DNA of 64,000 nucleotides from Andrena cerasifolii (lineage: Eukaryota; Arthropoda; Insecta; Hymenoptera; Andrenidae): the NCBI RefSeq assembly GCF_050908995.1, contig NC_135121.1, forward strand, positions 17,608,001-17,672,000, given 5' to 3'. This document shows positions 46,206 through 58,000 of the stretch, piece after piece. Within the stretch, counting starts at the first letter, position 1. Each line of letters opens with the position of its first letter. The translations under genes were made by a program, and so were the position numbers. A model generated the notes under the pieces. It was given only the letters and a program-made list of their open reading frames with translations. It searched no databases and was not told where the DNA came from.

Positions 46206-46556
46206 ATGCGCCTCTTCATGTCCTGTCTGGTCATTGCCCTCGCATTGTGCACCTCGTCATTTGCATACAGGATAGACGATAACTACATGGAGGTTCACGA
46301 GATTGACCCGAACACAACATCACGGTCACCTACAGGACAACTACCACCTCAGGACCCCGCGGTGAATTCCTTCCTGACGGCTCCTCTGCTGCCCATCTGC
46401 ACGAAGGAAGGCTACTTCCGAGATCCTTTCAACTGTCGTAAATTTTACTACTGTCAATACCCCGATGCTGTGCCAGGTGCTTTCTACTGTCAGTCTCCTC
46501 TAATATTTAACACCGTCACCAACACCTGCGATCATCCCGAGTTCGTCCAATGTTAA
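46206..46556 (+). CDS. Secreted single-domain chitin-binding protein (peritrophin-A type)
   Basis: A 116-residue secreted protein. A signal peptide (MRLFMSCLVIALALCTSSFA) covers residues 1-20. A 50-residue spacer follows, rich in Asn, Thr and Pro. The C-terminal part is one CBM14/peritrophin-A domain (about residues 64-116) with six cysteines in order (ICTKEG, NCRKF, YYCQYP, FYCQS, NTCDH, VQC) and aromatic residues of the chitin-binding face (GYFRDPFNCRKFYYC). Such proteins bind chitin in cuticle, trachea or peritrophic matrix. The stop TAA is at 46,554. A splice-acceptor sequence (TTCTTTCAG) sits directly before the ATG, so a noncoding first exon further upstream is likely. AATAAA at 46,954 is a candidate 3' end. 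Neighbours are functionally unrelated. Confidence 0.88.
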   Translation: MRLFMSCLVIALALCTSSFAYRIDDNYMEVHEIDPNTTSRSPTGQLPPQDPAVNSFLTAPLLPICTKEGYFRDPFNCRKFYYCQYPDAVPGAFYCQSPLIFNTVTNTCDHPEFVQC

Positions 46557-46953
46557 CAAACTTCGATCGTATATCTCTGAAGCATCTAGCGTGCGCGTGC
46601 CTGTGTGACTGTATTTATTAATCCCTGCGCGAACCCACTGAATGTCTGCGAGTAATTTGTTGCGTTCGTATTCGTGATAAGAATCGATGTTTGTTTGTGA
46701 CAGTTAGCACGCTCGATAGTAATCTGTCTATCGAAACTATAGAATCGAATGTTCTCCGCGGTCTAATTATAATTTATTTAGTATAAAAGCTTCGTTTTGT
46801 GATTTGTACGTGAGAATTAATGTGCGCGAAGTATGAATAACGAAGCGATGGTGCTTTTGTAAAGAAACTATCGCGCGAAGTATTCCAACTAAATCGGATG
46901 CGCTTTTTATCCAAGCAGAACACTGCTTGAGAGAGCGATGCCGGATATTGTAA

Positions 46954-46959
46954 AATAAA
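46954..46959 (+). terminator. Candidate polyadenylation signal of the peritrophin gene
   Basis: AATAAA lies 398 bases after the stop. A second one is at 47,106. The sequence between stop and signal is AT-rich and non-coding. Confidence 0.4.
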
Positions 46960-47070
46960 ATACAAGCAGCAATAATACAAAACGAAACATTCAAACTTAT
47001 ATAATTCCAGCGAAAGTCTACCCTGGGATCTGCGTTGATTTGAGATAGAACACTCGCCCGGCTACAATGA

Positions 47071-47511
47071 ATCATGGATTTTATTTGTTATATAATAATA
47101 TCTACAATAAAAATACCACATCGTTTGAAAAACAATTTTCGTTACAATTATACAGTAATTTTATATAATAATATAATATTTAGGTTTTCGTTCCAAATAA
47201 GATGCAGCGATGAACATACACCTCGCAGTGGGAGTGAGAAAATACATTATTATTTTTTTTTTGTTGCAAATTCCACATTGATTTCTTCACTCAGTGTTAC
47301 GCGATTTTCTCTCTTTTTTTTTGTTTATCTCTTTTGCAAATACGCCAACGAGCACACTCGGAACGACACATCGGCGCGCCGTGTCGCGCCTCTTTCTCGC
47401 GGCCTCGCGCTCGTTCCGCTCGTTAATATTACCCCGATGAAGAAGAAAAGCTTCCGCCCGCGGGGGCGCAAAGGAATTCGTTTCGAGTGTCTCGTTCTCT
47501 CGCTTTCTCTC

Positions 47512-47546
<35 letters not shown>

Positions 47547-50500
47547 CTCTCGCTCTCTCCTTTTTTTTGTTATTCCTTCGTTTTTACATATTTCGCGCTC
47601 GCGCACACTGGCCCGCCTCCGTTCTCCCTTTTCTTTTCTTTATAGTGAGATATATAGAAATATTGGACTAGAGTTAATCCAATCTTTTTCTCTTCCCTAT
47701 CTCTTTCTTGTAACGCGAGCCCTCCGCTCGCCTAATTTAACTACACTTAGTTAATAGTACCGTAATGTCATCTCAATATATATATCATTGTATTAGCTGT
47801 CGTAATATATAGAAAATACATATAACAATTATTTAAATGACTCACAATCAATCATTTTGTTAGGGCGCACTTGGTATGTGTACACACGCCCTGGTATCCG
47901 TACATATACAAGTGCACGCATACACACATGTATACATACATATTTCATATATATTTATATATTTATATTAATCGGTGCGTTAATTTTACATGATATTTTT
48001 TTTTTACACTCGTCGTACAGAGGGAGGAAAAGGATGGCGAGAGGGATTCTATGAAAGGGGGGTGGACACTCTGGGGGTAGGTAAGGGTCAGGGACAAATA
48101 GACCTCTCACACATTTACATTGTCTTTGTCGTACTATAGTATTTTAAAGTGAAACTTCTCGGGACTTATGCGATATCTTACAAACACTTCTCTCCTTTGT
48201 CTATCTTGTACTGTTGTACGTATCCTCGCCCTAACGAACTGTCTTTCTCACGCCGTACCCTTTCCGTCCGACGGCGGAGCAGCTGGAATCTCTCGCTTCT
48301 CGCGAGCTGCGTCGACCCCTGTTTCTCAATCCTTAAAACGAATGGCTCTCCGCATCTCTCGCGCTCCGAGCACCGGCGAACGCGTTCGCGTCTTTCGCCC
48401 CATCGCGATCGATCTCTTCCCTTTACCGGACGTATAAACATTAACCGTGCATATTCAATATTTTATACATTCAGATTACGGGTTCTGTCGGTGATCCATT
48501 CCGTTCCGGAGGCACAACCCGAACCGCCTCGATTCGATCCTTTGGCTGGCGCGTTCACCGAGCATCCCCGAATCACCCTCCCCGAGAATGTCGAACGTTT
48601 CCTCGCGGTACAAAGGGGTGACGTTCATTTTGGTCGCGGGGGACGACAGGTTTTCGACAGGAGCCGCGACCACTGGCCTTGCCAAGCAACTGTGCGCGAA
48701 GAATCTTCTCCGAGTTCCGTCGTAACTAGTCACCCAGTTCGCGGTATCGGTGAAACTTTGATCGATGGCTTCCTCGAAGGAAGTGCGCTCATTGGCACCA
48801 CCGACTTGTGACACGCGGGCGATGAGGACCGAAGGGTTTCGAGCGCTACAAAACATTTACCGGGGTTCCACCGGGGGAATCGACATTTTCATTGACATCC
48901 ATCGCGCGAAGCTGAATCACGATGCTTTGGAACTCCTCTACGGACACTTTACGCGCTACTGTGCACAGGAAAGGATCCTCGAGCACACGCTGGCAATGGA
49001 AGGACGAAAGGTACCGCCAGCGTTGCTCCCCTTCGCCGAAGTATCTAAATTTTCGCCTACGGTCTCTAGTAACGCATCGGGCTCTACAAATCATTCGATT
49101 AAAAACGCTCTCGAAGCCTCGTTGATAGCTTCTATCCCCCTCTTATTATCCATATTGAGCAGAAAGGTATTGCTATGCGGTTGCTCGTCAAGAAGAATTT
49201 TGTCTTTTGATATGTCAGATGTCTAGCTCGCTCCTCCCTTGTCTATCCGTTTCACAATCCCCTATCGTGCCTTCGCGTTTCGTCAGCATCGAATCGCAGA
49301 GCTTCGAGAGTTCGCGCGCGGATCGCGAGGGATGAATCGATCGGTCCAAGCTGGTCTCGAGCCTGGACCGGGGAGGAAGTGTTCCACGCGATCGTAATCC
49401 TAGGATGGTTGTTCTCAGCTGGCCTTCCCCAGCACGTGAATTCAAGTTTCATTTCCTTTATTCGTACATTTTACCATCAAGTGTTTTACCAAAAACTGTT
49501 ATAAAGAACCACTGAGCTAAGTACGCAGGATTTGCCCCCGAGTAAGGGATACTTCGACGAATCCTCGTGAGTAACAGAGAAAGAATGACACGCGAGTGAA
49601 ACATCGATCTTTTACACACTTGAAAAATCCCATTCTTCTCGCTGGAGGTACAGATAAACAACTGTGACATTTACGCTCGGTATGTACACACAGGGACGGG
49701 GGAACAATGACGACAGATGAACGGGGATTAAATTATCGTAAGAAAATACTTGTCCAACCGCCACGGGATGATCCGATTGGCAGAGGACGCGCGCCGATCT
49801 TCCTTCCCTTCGCCGTCGAAATCGCCGGACGCGAGCGTGCCCGGTACGAGCTACCCGATCAATCCAATCCCAAAATTCTCGCGTTGTAAAAAGCAATCAA
49901 TACGCTTCGCGCCCCGTTGTTCGAATAACGATCAAAAAATAATTTCTATTTAACGCTCCGTTCGCTCGACGCACGGGTGTCGAGGGAGGACTCCATCTCG
50001 ATTCACGGTCAGCGAATTAAATCGGGTGCTTCCTGCCTGTCTACGTCGACCTCGTCACTTAATACTGTCCACTTAACACGTACACAAAAAATTATTCACG
50101 CAGCGTCGACACCGCTGTTGAGCGGCACCTCGGCCGATCTCGGCGATCGACGCTCGCGTCTAAGGTCTGTGCATTTTGATTTAGAGCTTCAGCCACGCGG
50201 TTAATTCCGTTTCACTGCGTAATACATACACCGATTCCCTTTATTATCCGTTTACACAAAGTAACAGCTAGCGCGTCGCGAGCTGAAGCGCGCCGTGCCT
50301 CTCGGAGTCCGATGGTTGCCTGCTCGATTTCGAGACTCCCGATCGCTTCTCGCGCTCCCTTCGATCCGAGGGCAAACTGCGCTCCCCTCGCGCAAGAATG
50401 CACCCGAGAGTCCACGTCACACGTCACCGATGGCCAATGATCACCGTTTTTCCGCTGCCTCGCGCGATTTGCCGCGTCCCCTACGTTTTGATTGTCAATT

Positions 50501-52751
50501 TTGATTCTCCGACTGGCGACCGTCGACCCTCGTGAACAATCGTGCCTCCCGCGCGTGGTCGCCTCCGACTTCTTACACTTCTACGCTGAGACGCGATCCG
50601 TCGAGGATATCGAAAGGGCGGGGGTGGGAGGGGACGGGGGGCAGGGCGTCGAAGAGGGTGGTTTGCTTATTCTCGCATTCCAGGGGGACACGCATTATAA
50701 AATCCAGATATTCTTTATACAGGGACATTATTGCATACTACACGTTCGCCGTCGTGGGCTACGAGGCACCCCGTTTACTCGCCTAATAGTGTCTAGCGCG
50801 CTTCAAAAGACGTGTGCGGAAGAGGAACGAGGGGGTTGTCCGGCTCGACGAGCAGGAGAAGGAAACGCAGCGGCGAACGACACGCTCGAGGTCCCGCGAA
50901 GCGTCAATCACCCTGGGATCGCTTTTGATTTTAGCACTGGTGATCGATTCCGGAGCGTTGCTCTTGAAACCGATGTGTTTGATTAAAACGACGATTTGGC
51001 ACGGTAATTATTGTTAAGCGTTTCGGCCCGCTCTGCCGCGCGAAAGCCGCGGCCGTTGATCGTGAACGGTCACGATTCGAGATCACTTCGGTTCACGGTT
51101 TTGATGGGCTTGAGCACTTTGTACGATCTTTCTTGATTTTCATTGCTACGTTTGATTGTTTTCGTGTCTACCACGGTGACGCGGGGGGGACACGGGGCGG
51201 TTCCTTCACCTTCGCAGAGGGATTTTGATGAAGCTAGTGTTCTGTTCGTGTAACGCGAATAATTAAACGATGGTTCACGGATCGTGTATTAAACTTTCAA
51301 GAGTGTTCCTAGCCGTCCGAGACCATCTACATTTCCCAAACAATGCCGCTGCTGTTAGAGATAAATTGTCTACCCTAAAGTTCGATCTTCTAGAGAACAA
51401 TAACCGCTAACGCTTCGAACGAACGCAAACCATACGCAGTTGTACTTAGCTTTCCGATAAATCGAAGTTCGTCCGGTACGCGTGATCGCAAACACTGTGC
51501 AGAGCAATCTTCTCTAATTGTCTATTACACAGGAATTCCTTCTGCCTCTCTGCCGTCGCTGTTTGCGATCAAGCTCCCTCGCATACGAGAGCTTCAAAAG
51601 GAACATTGGGAGCGTCTCCCGAAATTAACACTATGGCACCCTTAGTCGCATTAGAATGAGCTTGGATATTCGATTGAAAGACAGGGTTCACTTTCTTGGC
51701 ACCCGTTTATCTCCCGAGTCGAACGAATTCAAGGGATTCAAGCTCGAGCCTCGCGTAGATCGTTGGCAAAATCAGAAATAAGCATCGTGCCTCGTATCCG
51801 CTTTCACTCGCAATCGGGCGTACCTGTGTCTACCTAAGGGACTGGAAGAGGGTGTCGCGGATGGGGGCTAATACTTGGGGCCACGGAATACTTGGGCTCC
51901 TTAACGAATTAATACTTTCCGTACCTTCGTTCGTACACAGAGACACGCGCATATTTAAGGACTAACTAACGGAGGATTGTCTGCTTAAGGGGTTTCTCAT
52001 CCGATTCAATGCACCCATGAGGCGGAGTATTCCGAATTGCGGGAAAAAACGCGACTGTCCAAATATCCTTCGAACGTTTGCTCCCTCCCCGTCGTTCTTC
52101 CGAATTGAAGAACGATAATCGCCAGCCAATTCGTTCCTTTCCCCCGAGCGTCATGAATGCACAGCTCCCTCGGCCACGACACTTTTCCTATCTACCGAGA
52201 TGTCTACTATGTACAATCAATTCCTTTTAGACATAGCTAACGTTTCGCTCCTCGTAGTTAAAAGATATACATCGAAGTTGTAGAGTCGCCGGAAAGAAAC
52301 GACGCGTGCGCGCGTCCGAGCGTGACTGCCTTCACCATCCCTATCCGGCGGTCGCCGCGCAACACGCCGCACACACACGCGCGAAGAGACAGGCTCATCG
52401 CGTCCCACTTCTCTTCACTACCACGTTTGCCACCTATCGCAACACCAAACGATTCCCGCTACAAATGAAAAAACACCCCTTCTGCTTCTCTGCTAAGGGA
52501 TGGGGGAGGGCGGGGGCCCAGAGTGCACCGCGGCAGGAGTGATTCTGTCGTTAACCCTAAGCAACAGGCCCGACGGCCGTCATCCTCGTCGTAGAATTCG
52601 CCCCTTCTCCGTTTCCCATCGCAGGAGTCACCTTCGCAGGCGTCGCGATACTGGACGCTCGTTTATGGCCATTCCCGCAATAACGTTCAGGAAGATTCCG
52701 GATAATCGAAGCCTGTGGCAGGCTCCAGAGGCTTCGAGTGTCCCCTCTAGG
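47071..52751. other. Gene-poor, low-complexity region (part 1)
   Basis: It holds T-rich and CT-rich runs, a (CT)n microsatellite, TA-rich patches (47.77-47.98 kb), and CpG-rich patches at 48.2-50.9 kb. Frames on the minus strand at 48,476-48,856 and 48,846-49,094 look somewhat protein-like but sit in different phases and have no similarity. On the minus strand an AATAAA is at 47,082-47,087, so a minus-strand transcript ending near 47.07 kb is possible. I find no supported exon. Confidence 0.4.
47510..47542. repeat. (CT)n microsatellite
   Basis: CT repeats, about 16 units, within a longer pyrimidine tract. Confidence 0.9.
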
Positions 52752-53435
52752 CACGGACTTCAAAACGGTATGATTTTGATATTACGTCGACAAAGCTAAA
52801 CCGAAACCGATAATCGTACCAAAACAGATGAGTACCGAAACCGTTATAGAACCGTGATAGGCTATTACCACGGCCGTCTGTAGTACAGGACAGAACATAG
52901 TGGATTTGGCAACGCTGTCATCAGTCCTATTTGAATTTTTCTGAAGCCTTTCGCGCGTTATGTCACGGCCGGCTCTGGTACCGGTCGGAACACAGTCATC
53001 GGACTGATGCTTGTTCGAAATGCGGTGTTGCAACTTCGTAGTGTCCGGCCTGTACTACCAGACGGCCGTGCTATTACCGAAATCGTTAAAGTACCGAAAC
53101 CGAAATAAATACCGGTATTTTCCGGTCCTTCTTTCGGTGACATGGTAGATTAAAGTAATATCTTCATAACCCTTATTAATTCGAGCTGTAAAAACACCGA
53201 CGTAACGTAATATCTTTTTATAAAAATACCAATATATTAGTATACGCTTAGCGTATAGATTCGTGTCTAATAATATTTTGAAAACTGTACTAAAATCCGA
53301 GATCCGAAAAAATGACCGGTAAATATAGGTAAATATACCGGTATTTGTGTATTTCGGTTTCTATAAAGGTTTTGAAGATGGAACCGAAAAATACTGGTAT
53401 CATACCGGTATTTTCAGTTTCGGTAGAAGTCCCTG
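52752..53435. mobile_element. hAT-type MITE, 684 bp, perfect 8-bp target duplication
   Basis: CCTCTAGG occurs at 52,744-52,751 and again at 53,436-53,443. The ends are CACGGACTTCAAAACGGTAT and, reverse-complemented, CAGGGACTTCTACCGAAACT. The element is packed with (A/T)ACCG(G/A) words (TACCGAAACC, TACCGGTA). An internal palindrome at 52,878-53,080 pairs ACGGCCGTCTG with CAGACGGCCGT. No transposase is present. The intact target duplication makes hAT a secure class and suggests a fairly recent insertion. Confidence 0.92.
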
Positions 53436-53524
53436 CCTCTAGGTGTCTCGATACTGCTTAAATTGTCTCATGCGTCGAGTAAAAAATCGCTAAAGCGTCA
53501 CGCTGAACGAACTTGTTTAGAGTG

Positions 53525-53769
53525 CAGTACGCACTCGTTATAAGCCCGTTTCTACCATGCGTTGTACGCTCGGCGGCTACCCCCACCATTTCTTGGAATC
53601 CTTCGGACGAGAGTGGGAGAACCCGAGAACGAGCGAGAGGCTCTTTCGTTTCCTCTCGCTCGTTCTCGGGTTTTCTCACTCGCGCCATTGGCCGCGCGGA
53701 ATAGTGTCCACAACGCGTCGTACGCCCGCCGCCAGCCCCGTTCGTCGAGCTTATAACGAGTGCGTACTG
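53525..53769. mobile_element. Palindromic pogo-like MITE, 245 bp
   Basis: Ends CAGTACGCACTCGTTATAAG and CTTATAACGAGTGCGTACTG are exact inverted complements. The centre also pairs: GAGAACCCGAGAACGAGCGA with TCGCTCGTTCTCGGGTTTTC, around a short CTCTTTCGTTTC-like loop. TA follows the right end, but the left has TG, so one target copy is mutated. CAGT ends and TCGTTATAAG fit pogo/Tigger MITEs. The plus-strand frames here are shadows of the palindrome. Confidence 0.85.
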
Positions 53770-54967
53770 TACAATGTTATGAATAGGCTTGTTTCAGAGA
53801 AGATCGCACTGGCCATGAGGGTGGAGGAGCGGAATTGATCAACTCGAAGGTTCGTCGTGTTACAAACTTAGGCGACTCTGTTTTTTTTTTATACCTTAGC
53901 TAGATAATTATTGTTTAGTTACGTTCGTTGATGTTCTCGAAAGGTGATACGTTTAAGTTGATACGACATCTTCGATATTCAGCGACGTATTGATTATTGA
54001 ATAAAATAAATTTCATGGCCAATTTTCGAGCTTTCTGTAATTTCAGTATAAGAGGTACGTAGATTCCTCTGCATAATAATTACGCGGTACAAACGTGACG
54101 TCGTGACGTTAGTTTTGCCTCCAAGCTGATCTCACGGTGCACTGTCATTAATTTAATCACGCTTACGAGCTTCCCCATCCTTCTATACTTTCAACTTTTC
54201 CTACGGGCGATTTCCGTTATCGATCGCGCCCGACTACATCGAAGCGCAGTATAAGCGCGTTGCAGAGATAACGCAGCCCCGTCGACGGCACTCTCGCGCA
54301 TCGATGCCGATCTCTCCCTTCTTTTCTGTCGGGCAGTGGAATTTTTCGCGCGGGGGGGTGGTGGATGTATCGAAATCGACGCCGGAGCGTGGAAGAAAAA
54401 TGCGCGACGGACGTAGGCGCACAGTGGCACTGCCAATGTGCTTTGGCACATCGTTTGGTTCCGTCGGGACATTCAATTTACGTCTAGGAGGTCTATACGG
54501 CGCCGGTGCCGAAGGGAAACGTCCTCGCGGTGGTGTACAGTGTCTGTACGGTGTCCGCGCGCTTCGTTTCGCGCTTAAGTAACATTGATCTATCGTTAAA
54601 ATGCCGCGAAACGCTTCTTGGAAGCGATACGTCTCTGTGTTATTGAAAAATACTGGCCGCATTTTTAAAAAACCGCGTGTCGAAAAGCTGCGGTGACGTT
54701 ACCCTTCGCGCACGGCGATCAGCGCGATCGGTTCGAGGGCCGCGTGGAAGGAAAGTCTGCGAACAGTGATTCGCCTTCGAACCGGGATCGTTAAATCTGC
54801 AACGCAACGACGGTCGAAATTAATGTAGACAGAGGTTTGAGAGACGATCTTAGGACCATAAAAGGAAGAAAAGAAAAGTTGCTCTCCCACCGAAGAACAC
54901 GTCTCGCTTTCCCTAGTGCTCGCATAAAAGAATCTTCGATCTCGTATCCTTTTTTTCGTCTCCCCTC

Positions 54968-54979
54968 TGTCTCTCTCTC

Positions 54980-55010
<31 letters not shown>
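54968..55010. repeat. (CT)n microsatellite
   Basis: CT repeats, about 20 units with one interruption (CA). Confidence 0.9.
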
Positions 55011-55015
<5 letters not shown>

Positions 55016-58000
55016 TCTCTCTTTCTCGCTTCCTCCTAATATCGTAGTTAAAAGTCAACGATTAGTTACCAGAACACAAGGCACTTGGCTTACACATCAT
55101 TCATATCATTTTTTTTTTTTACTTTTTTGTTTATTCGCTTGCTCATGGTATAGCTCGGTGTTGGGATAGCTTGCGCAAGACCCTCGGCGTACGCGTGACG
55201 AATGACGCGGAACGTCGACTGACTTAACAAACGCAGAGGAAGCACAATCGTTCGACAAGCAATTTCTATATCTAGATAGCGCGGATGTCACTGAAAAGTA
55301 AATAACACGGTGAACTCTGAGAGAAGCCTCGTAGAACCTTGGTGCCCAAGATTGTGATCGTTATTTTCCGATCATAATCCGGGAGCGAGTAAAAGTCACG
55401 GAGACAAACTCTGGCGTTGGGAAGCTGCGATTTCTCTTTGCACTGTGCAGGAGACAGGATCTTTGCCAATTTGTTCTCGAAATAAGAGTTCTGAAGATAC
55501 ACCGCATTAACGCTTCTCAAGTGCCGTTTTAAATTTCAGTTAACAAAGCGTCAGATCATCCAGCAATCTCCGAATTAAAAGCACCATGAATTAACATCGA
55601 TTAAATCGATCGTTCCGCGTCTCGCCGTCGACTAACAAAGCGTCTTGCGGCGCATGATGGAAATAACACGCAGCAATCACTCACAATATCAATAGAAGAA
55701 AATAGTCATATGTATATATATATATTTATATAATATATATCGCCGCACATATATATATATATACTATTTATGCAATACAGTGATAATACATAAACGCATA
55801 TATTTGTAGGCAATAGACACGTGTATGTACCATTACCGTATATCCTTGTATATATAATATATATTCATTTCATATATCCATCATATATATATCCATTTAT
55901 AAACGACGGTTAGATTATACATTACATCTGAGTATTAAAACATCTTTCTTTCTCTTCTCCACGCTCTAGGTTTCCCGCGACAGTGGCATTACGTGGTTGG
56001 CGCTTAATTACTCTTCTGCACTCGTGAGCCCGGGTTTTCGGTAGTTCGTATTTCGTAACGTGATCGAATGGACAGACGCCCAGCAGAACAGGCGAACCCT
56101 TCGATCGGTACATCGAAATATCGTCGACGCCTCTAGATCGATTCGCAGGTTTGTCGACGGCTTAAGGATTTTCTCGAAAAAGCATCACTTACAGCCGGCG
56201 ATTTTCTTAAAATAAATCTGTTTCGCGAAAGATCGCTGCGCGGAGAAGATCGATCGGCGCCGCGAAGATCGTTTTACATGGAAATTAACTCGCGAGAGAT
56301 CGGTCGATAGCCGGACGATCCTTTTCCAAGAAGATCCTCCCCCGTGGACCATCGATCAGCGATCGTTTTAGGAATCTGTCGACGATCGTCTCAAGAGGAA
56401 TCGATCAACGATCCGCGCGATACGCTTCGGGCGTGCCCGACGATACCGATCGAAGCAATTCCCCGTTTCTCAATTCGATCGGTCCCCATCGAGTCGTACG
56501 ACGGTGTCGCGAAGCAACGCTTCTTTCCCCAAACTCCTCCTCCTCCTCCTCGTTTCTTTCGCTGCGTACCGAACACCCATCGCTCACGATCCGGGAGCGT
56601 TGGGTTTCCATTTGAACGAACGAACATCGAGACTCAAGCCATCGCTCCCAACCTCCTGCACCTACTCAGGCTCTCATATATGTAAACATATGTGTATGTG
56701 TAAGTACTTATATACATATATACATACAGATATATCATATTCCCACGTATCTATACACATATAGTAATAATATAGCCCCGTCAATATTCAATATGTATAT
56801 ATGTATATATCGAATAAAATCATATTTACGCAATATAATGTATAATCACTAGTCCAATGTATAATTAGTATCGCTTCTTCAAACGTAATACTGATGCGCA
56901 GACGCTCGTTGTCCCGGCTAAGCCGATTATCTTCGTCGCCCTAGTTCCCGTCTTCTCGGATCTCCTTAGTATTCCTCTTCTCTCTTCGCCGTGGGGGTCG
57001 TTCCATCCATCCTCGTGCTCCGCGTTTGCTGCTTTCGCCGGACCTCGAGCACTCTGATTCTCTCCGGGCCGATCACCAAGTCACGCGCGCGCGATCAATC
57101 CCCGTGGCGTCAGGCGGAGCTGCCGCCGCGAAGGAGCACCGCGAGCCTCGGCTGGGAACTCGATTAAAATGACGAAAGCAAGTGGTTACACACAGCTACC
57201 GACAGACTAAGGGGGGACCGCTACGATTTTCACGAGGCAGCGCAACTGTGCAGGCCCGCGGTGTTCGTTCCTGCCGTCACCGAGGGGCCCTTCGGCTGGA
57301 ATCGCGCGCGCGTCCCTCGAGCATCGGCCCATCGACTTCCGTGCCTTCTTCCTTGGCCGAAGATCAATGTGGCGGAGTCGCTAGTCGGGGGGGTTTCGAG
57401 GCCTCCTCTGGGTTAGGTCTTTCTGCTCTCTTCTCCGCGGTGGAAGAGACGATCGGTGCAATAGGCCAATGGATTATTCCGGTATTAGGCTGCTGCTTTC
57501 GTTGGCGACTCTTTACCACATCGCGCTTCCAATTGACTGAACTGTGTGTAAGTATGTATACGTGTAAACCCGCGCCCCGCGGTTGCCTGACGCAAGCGGA
57601 CTCCGTTCGAGACACTTGGGGACGTGAGTGGAGCGCGAGACGAGGAGGAGAGCTACCGGAACTAGAGGATCTGGGGTCTACGAGGGCAACAGATCCTGGT
57701 CACAGCTAAGGACCTATGCGCGGTAGCCTCCCACGAGATAAGTGAACGTAACGAATTCGAAATCGATCCCGGGGATCGATCGTGCCCCTTCGGGGGTCCG
57801 CGGCCAGGCAACCACGCGGCGCGTCGCATCCAGGCTCCTCGAGGCGGAACCTCCCTCGGCCAGCTGTAGTTAGCGCACGCGTATCTAACACGATTAACAA
57901 TATATTGTCCATATTGCTTATGGCACCAACAGTTTTGAGCGATATCATTGCACATTTCCGGTAGGAGAGGTTCGTACTGGCTTCGCTCCGCCGGCACCCG

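Noticed and set aside
47074..47754. 226-codon plus-strand frame
   Set aside because: Includes the CT microsatellite, giving a Ser-Leu run. Composition is that of low-complexity DNA.
48149..48811. 220-codon plus-strand frame
   Set aside because: No domain, Arg/Ser/Pro-rich, and overlapped by other long frames in a CpG-rich patch.
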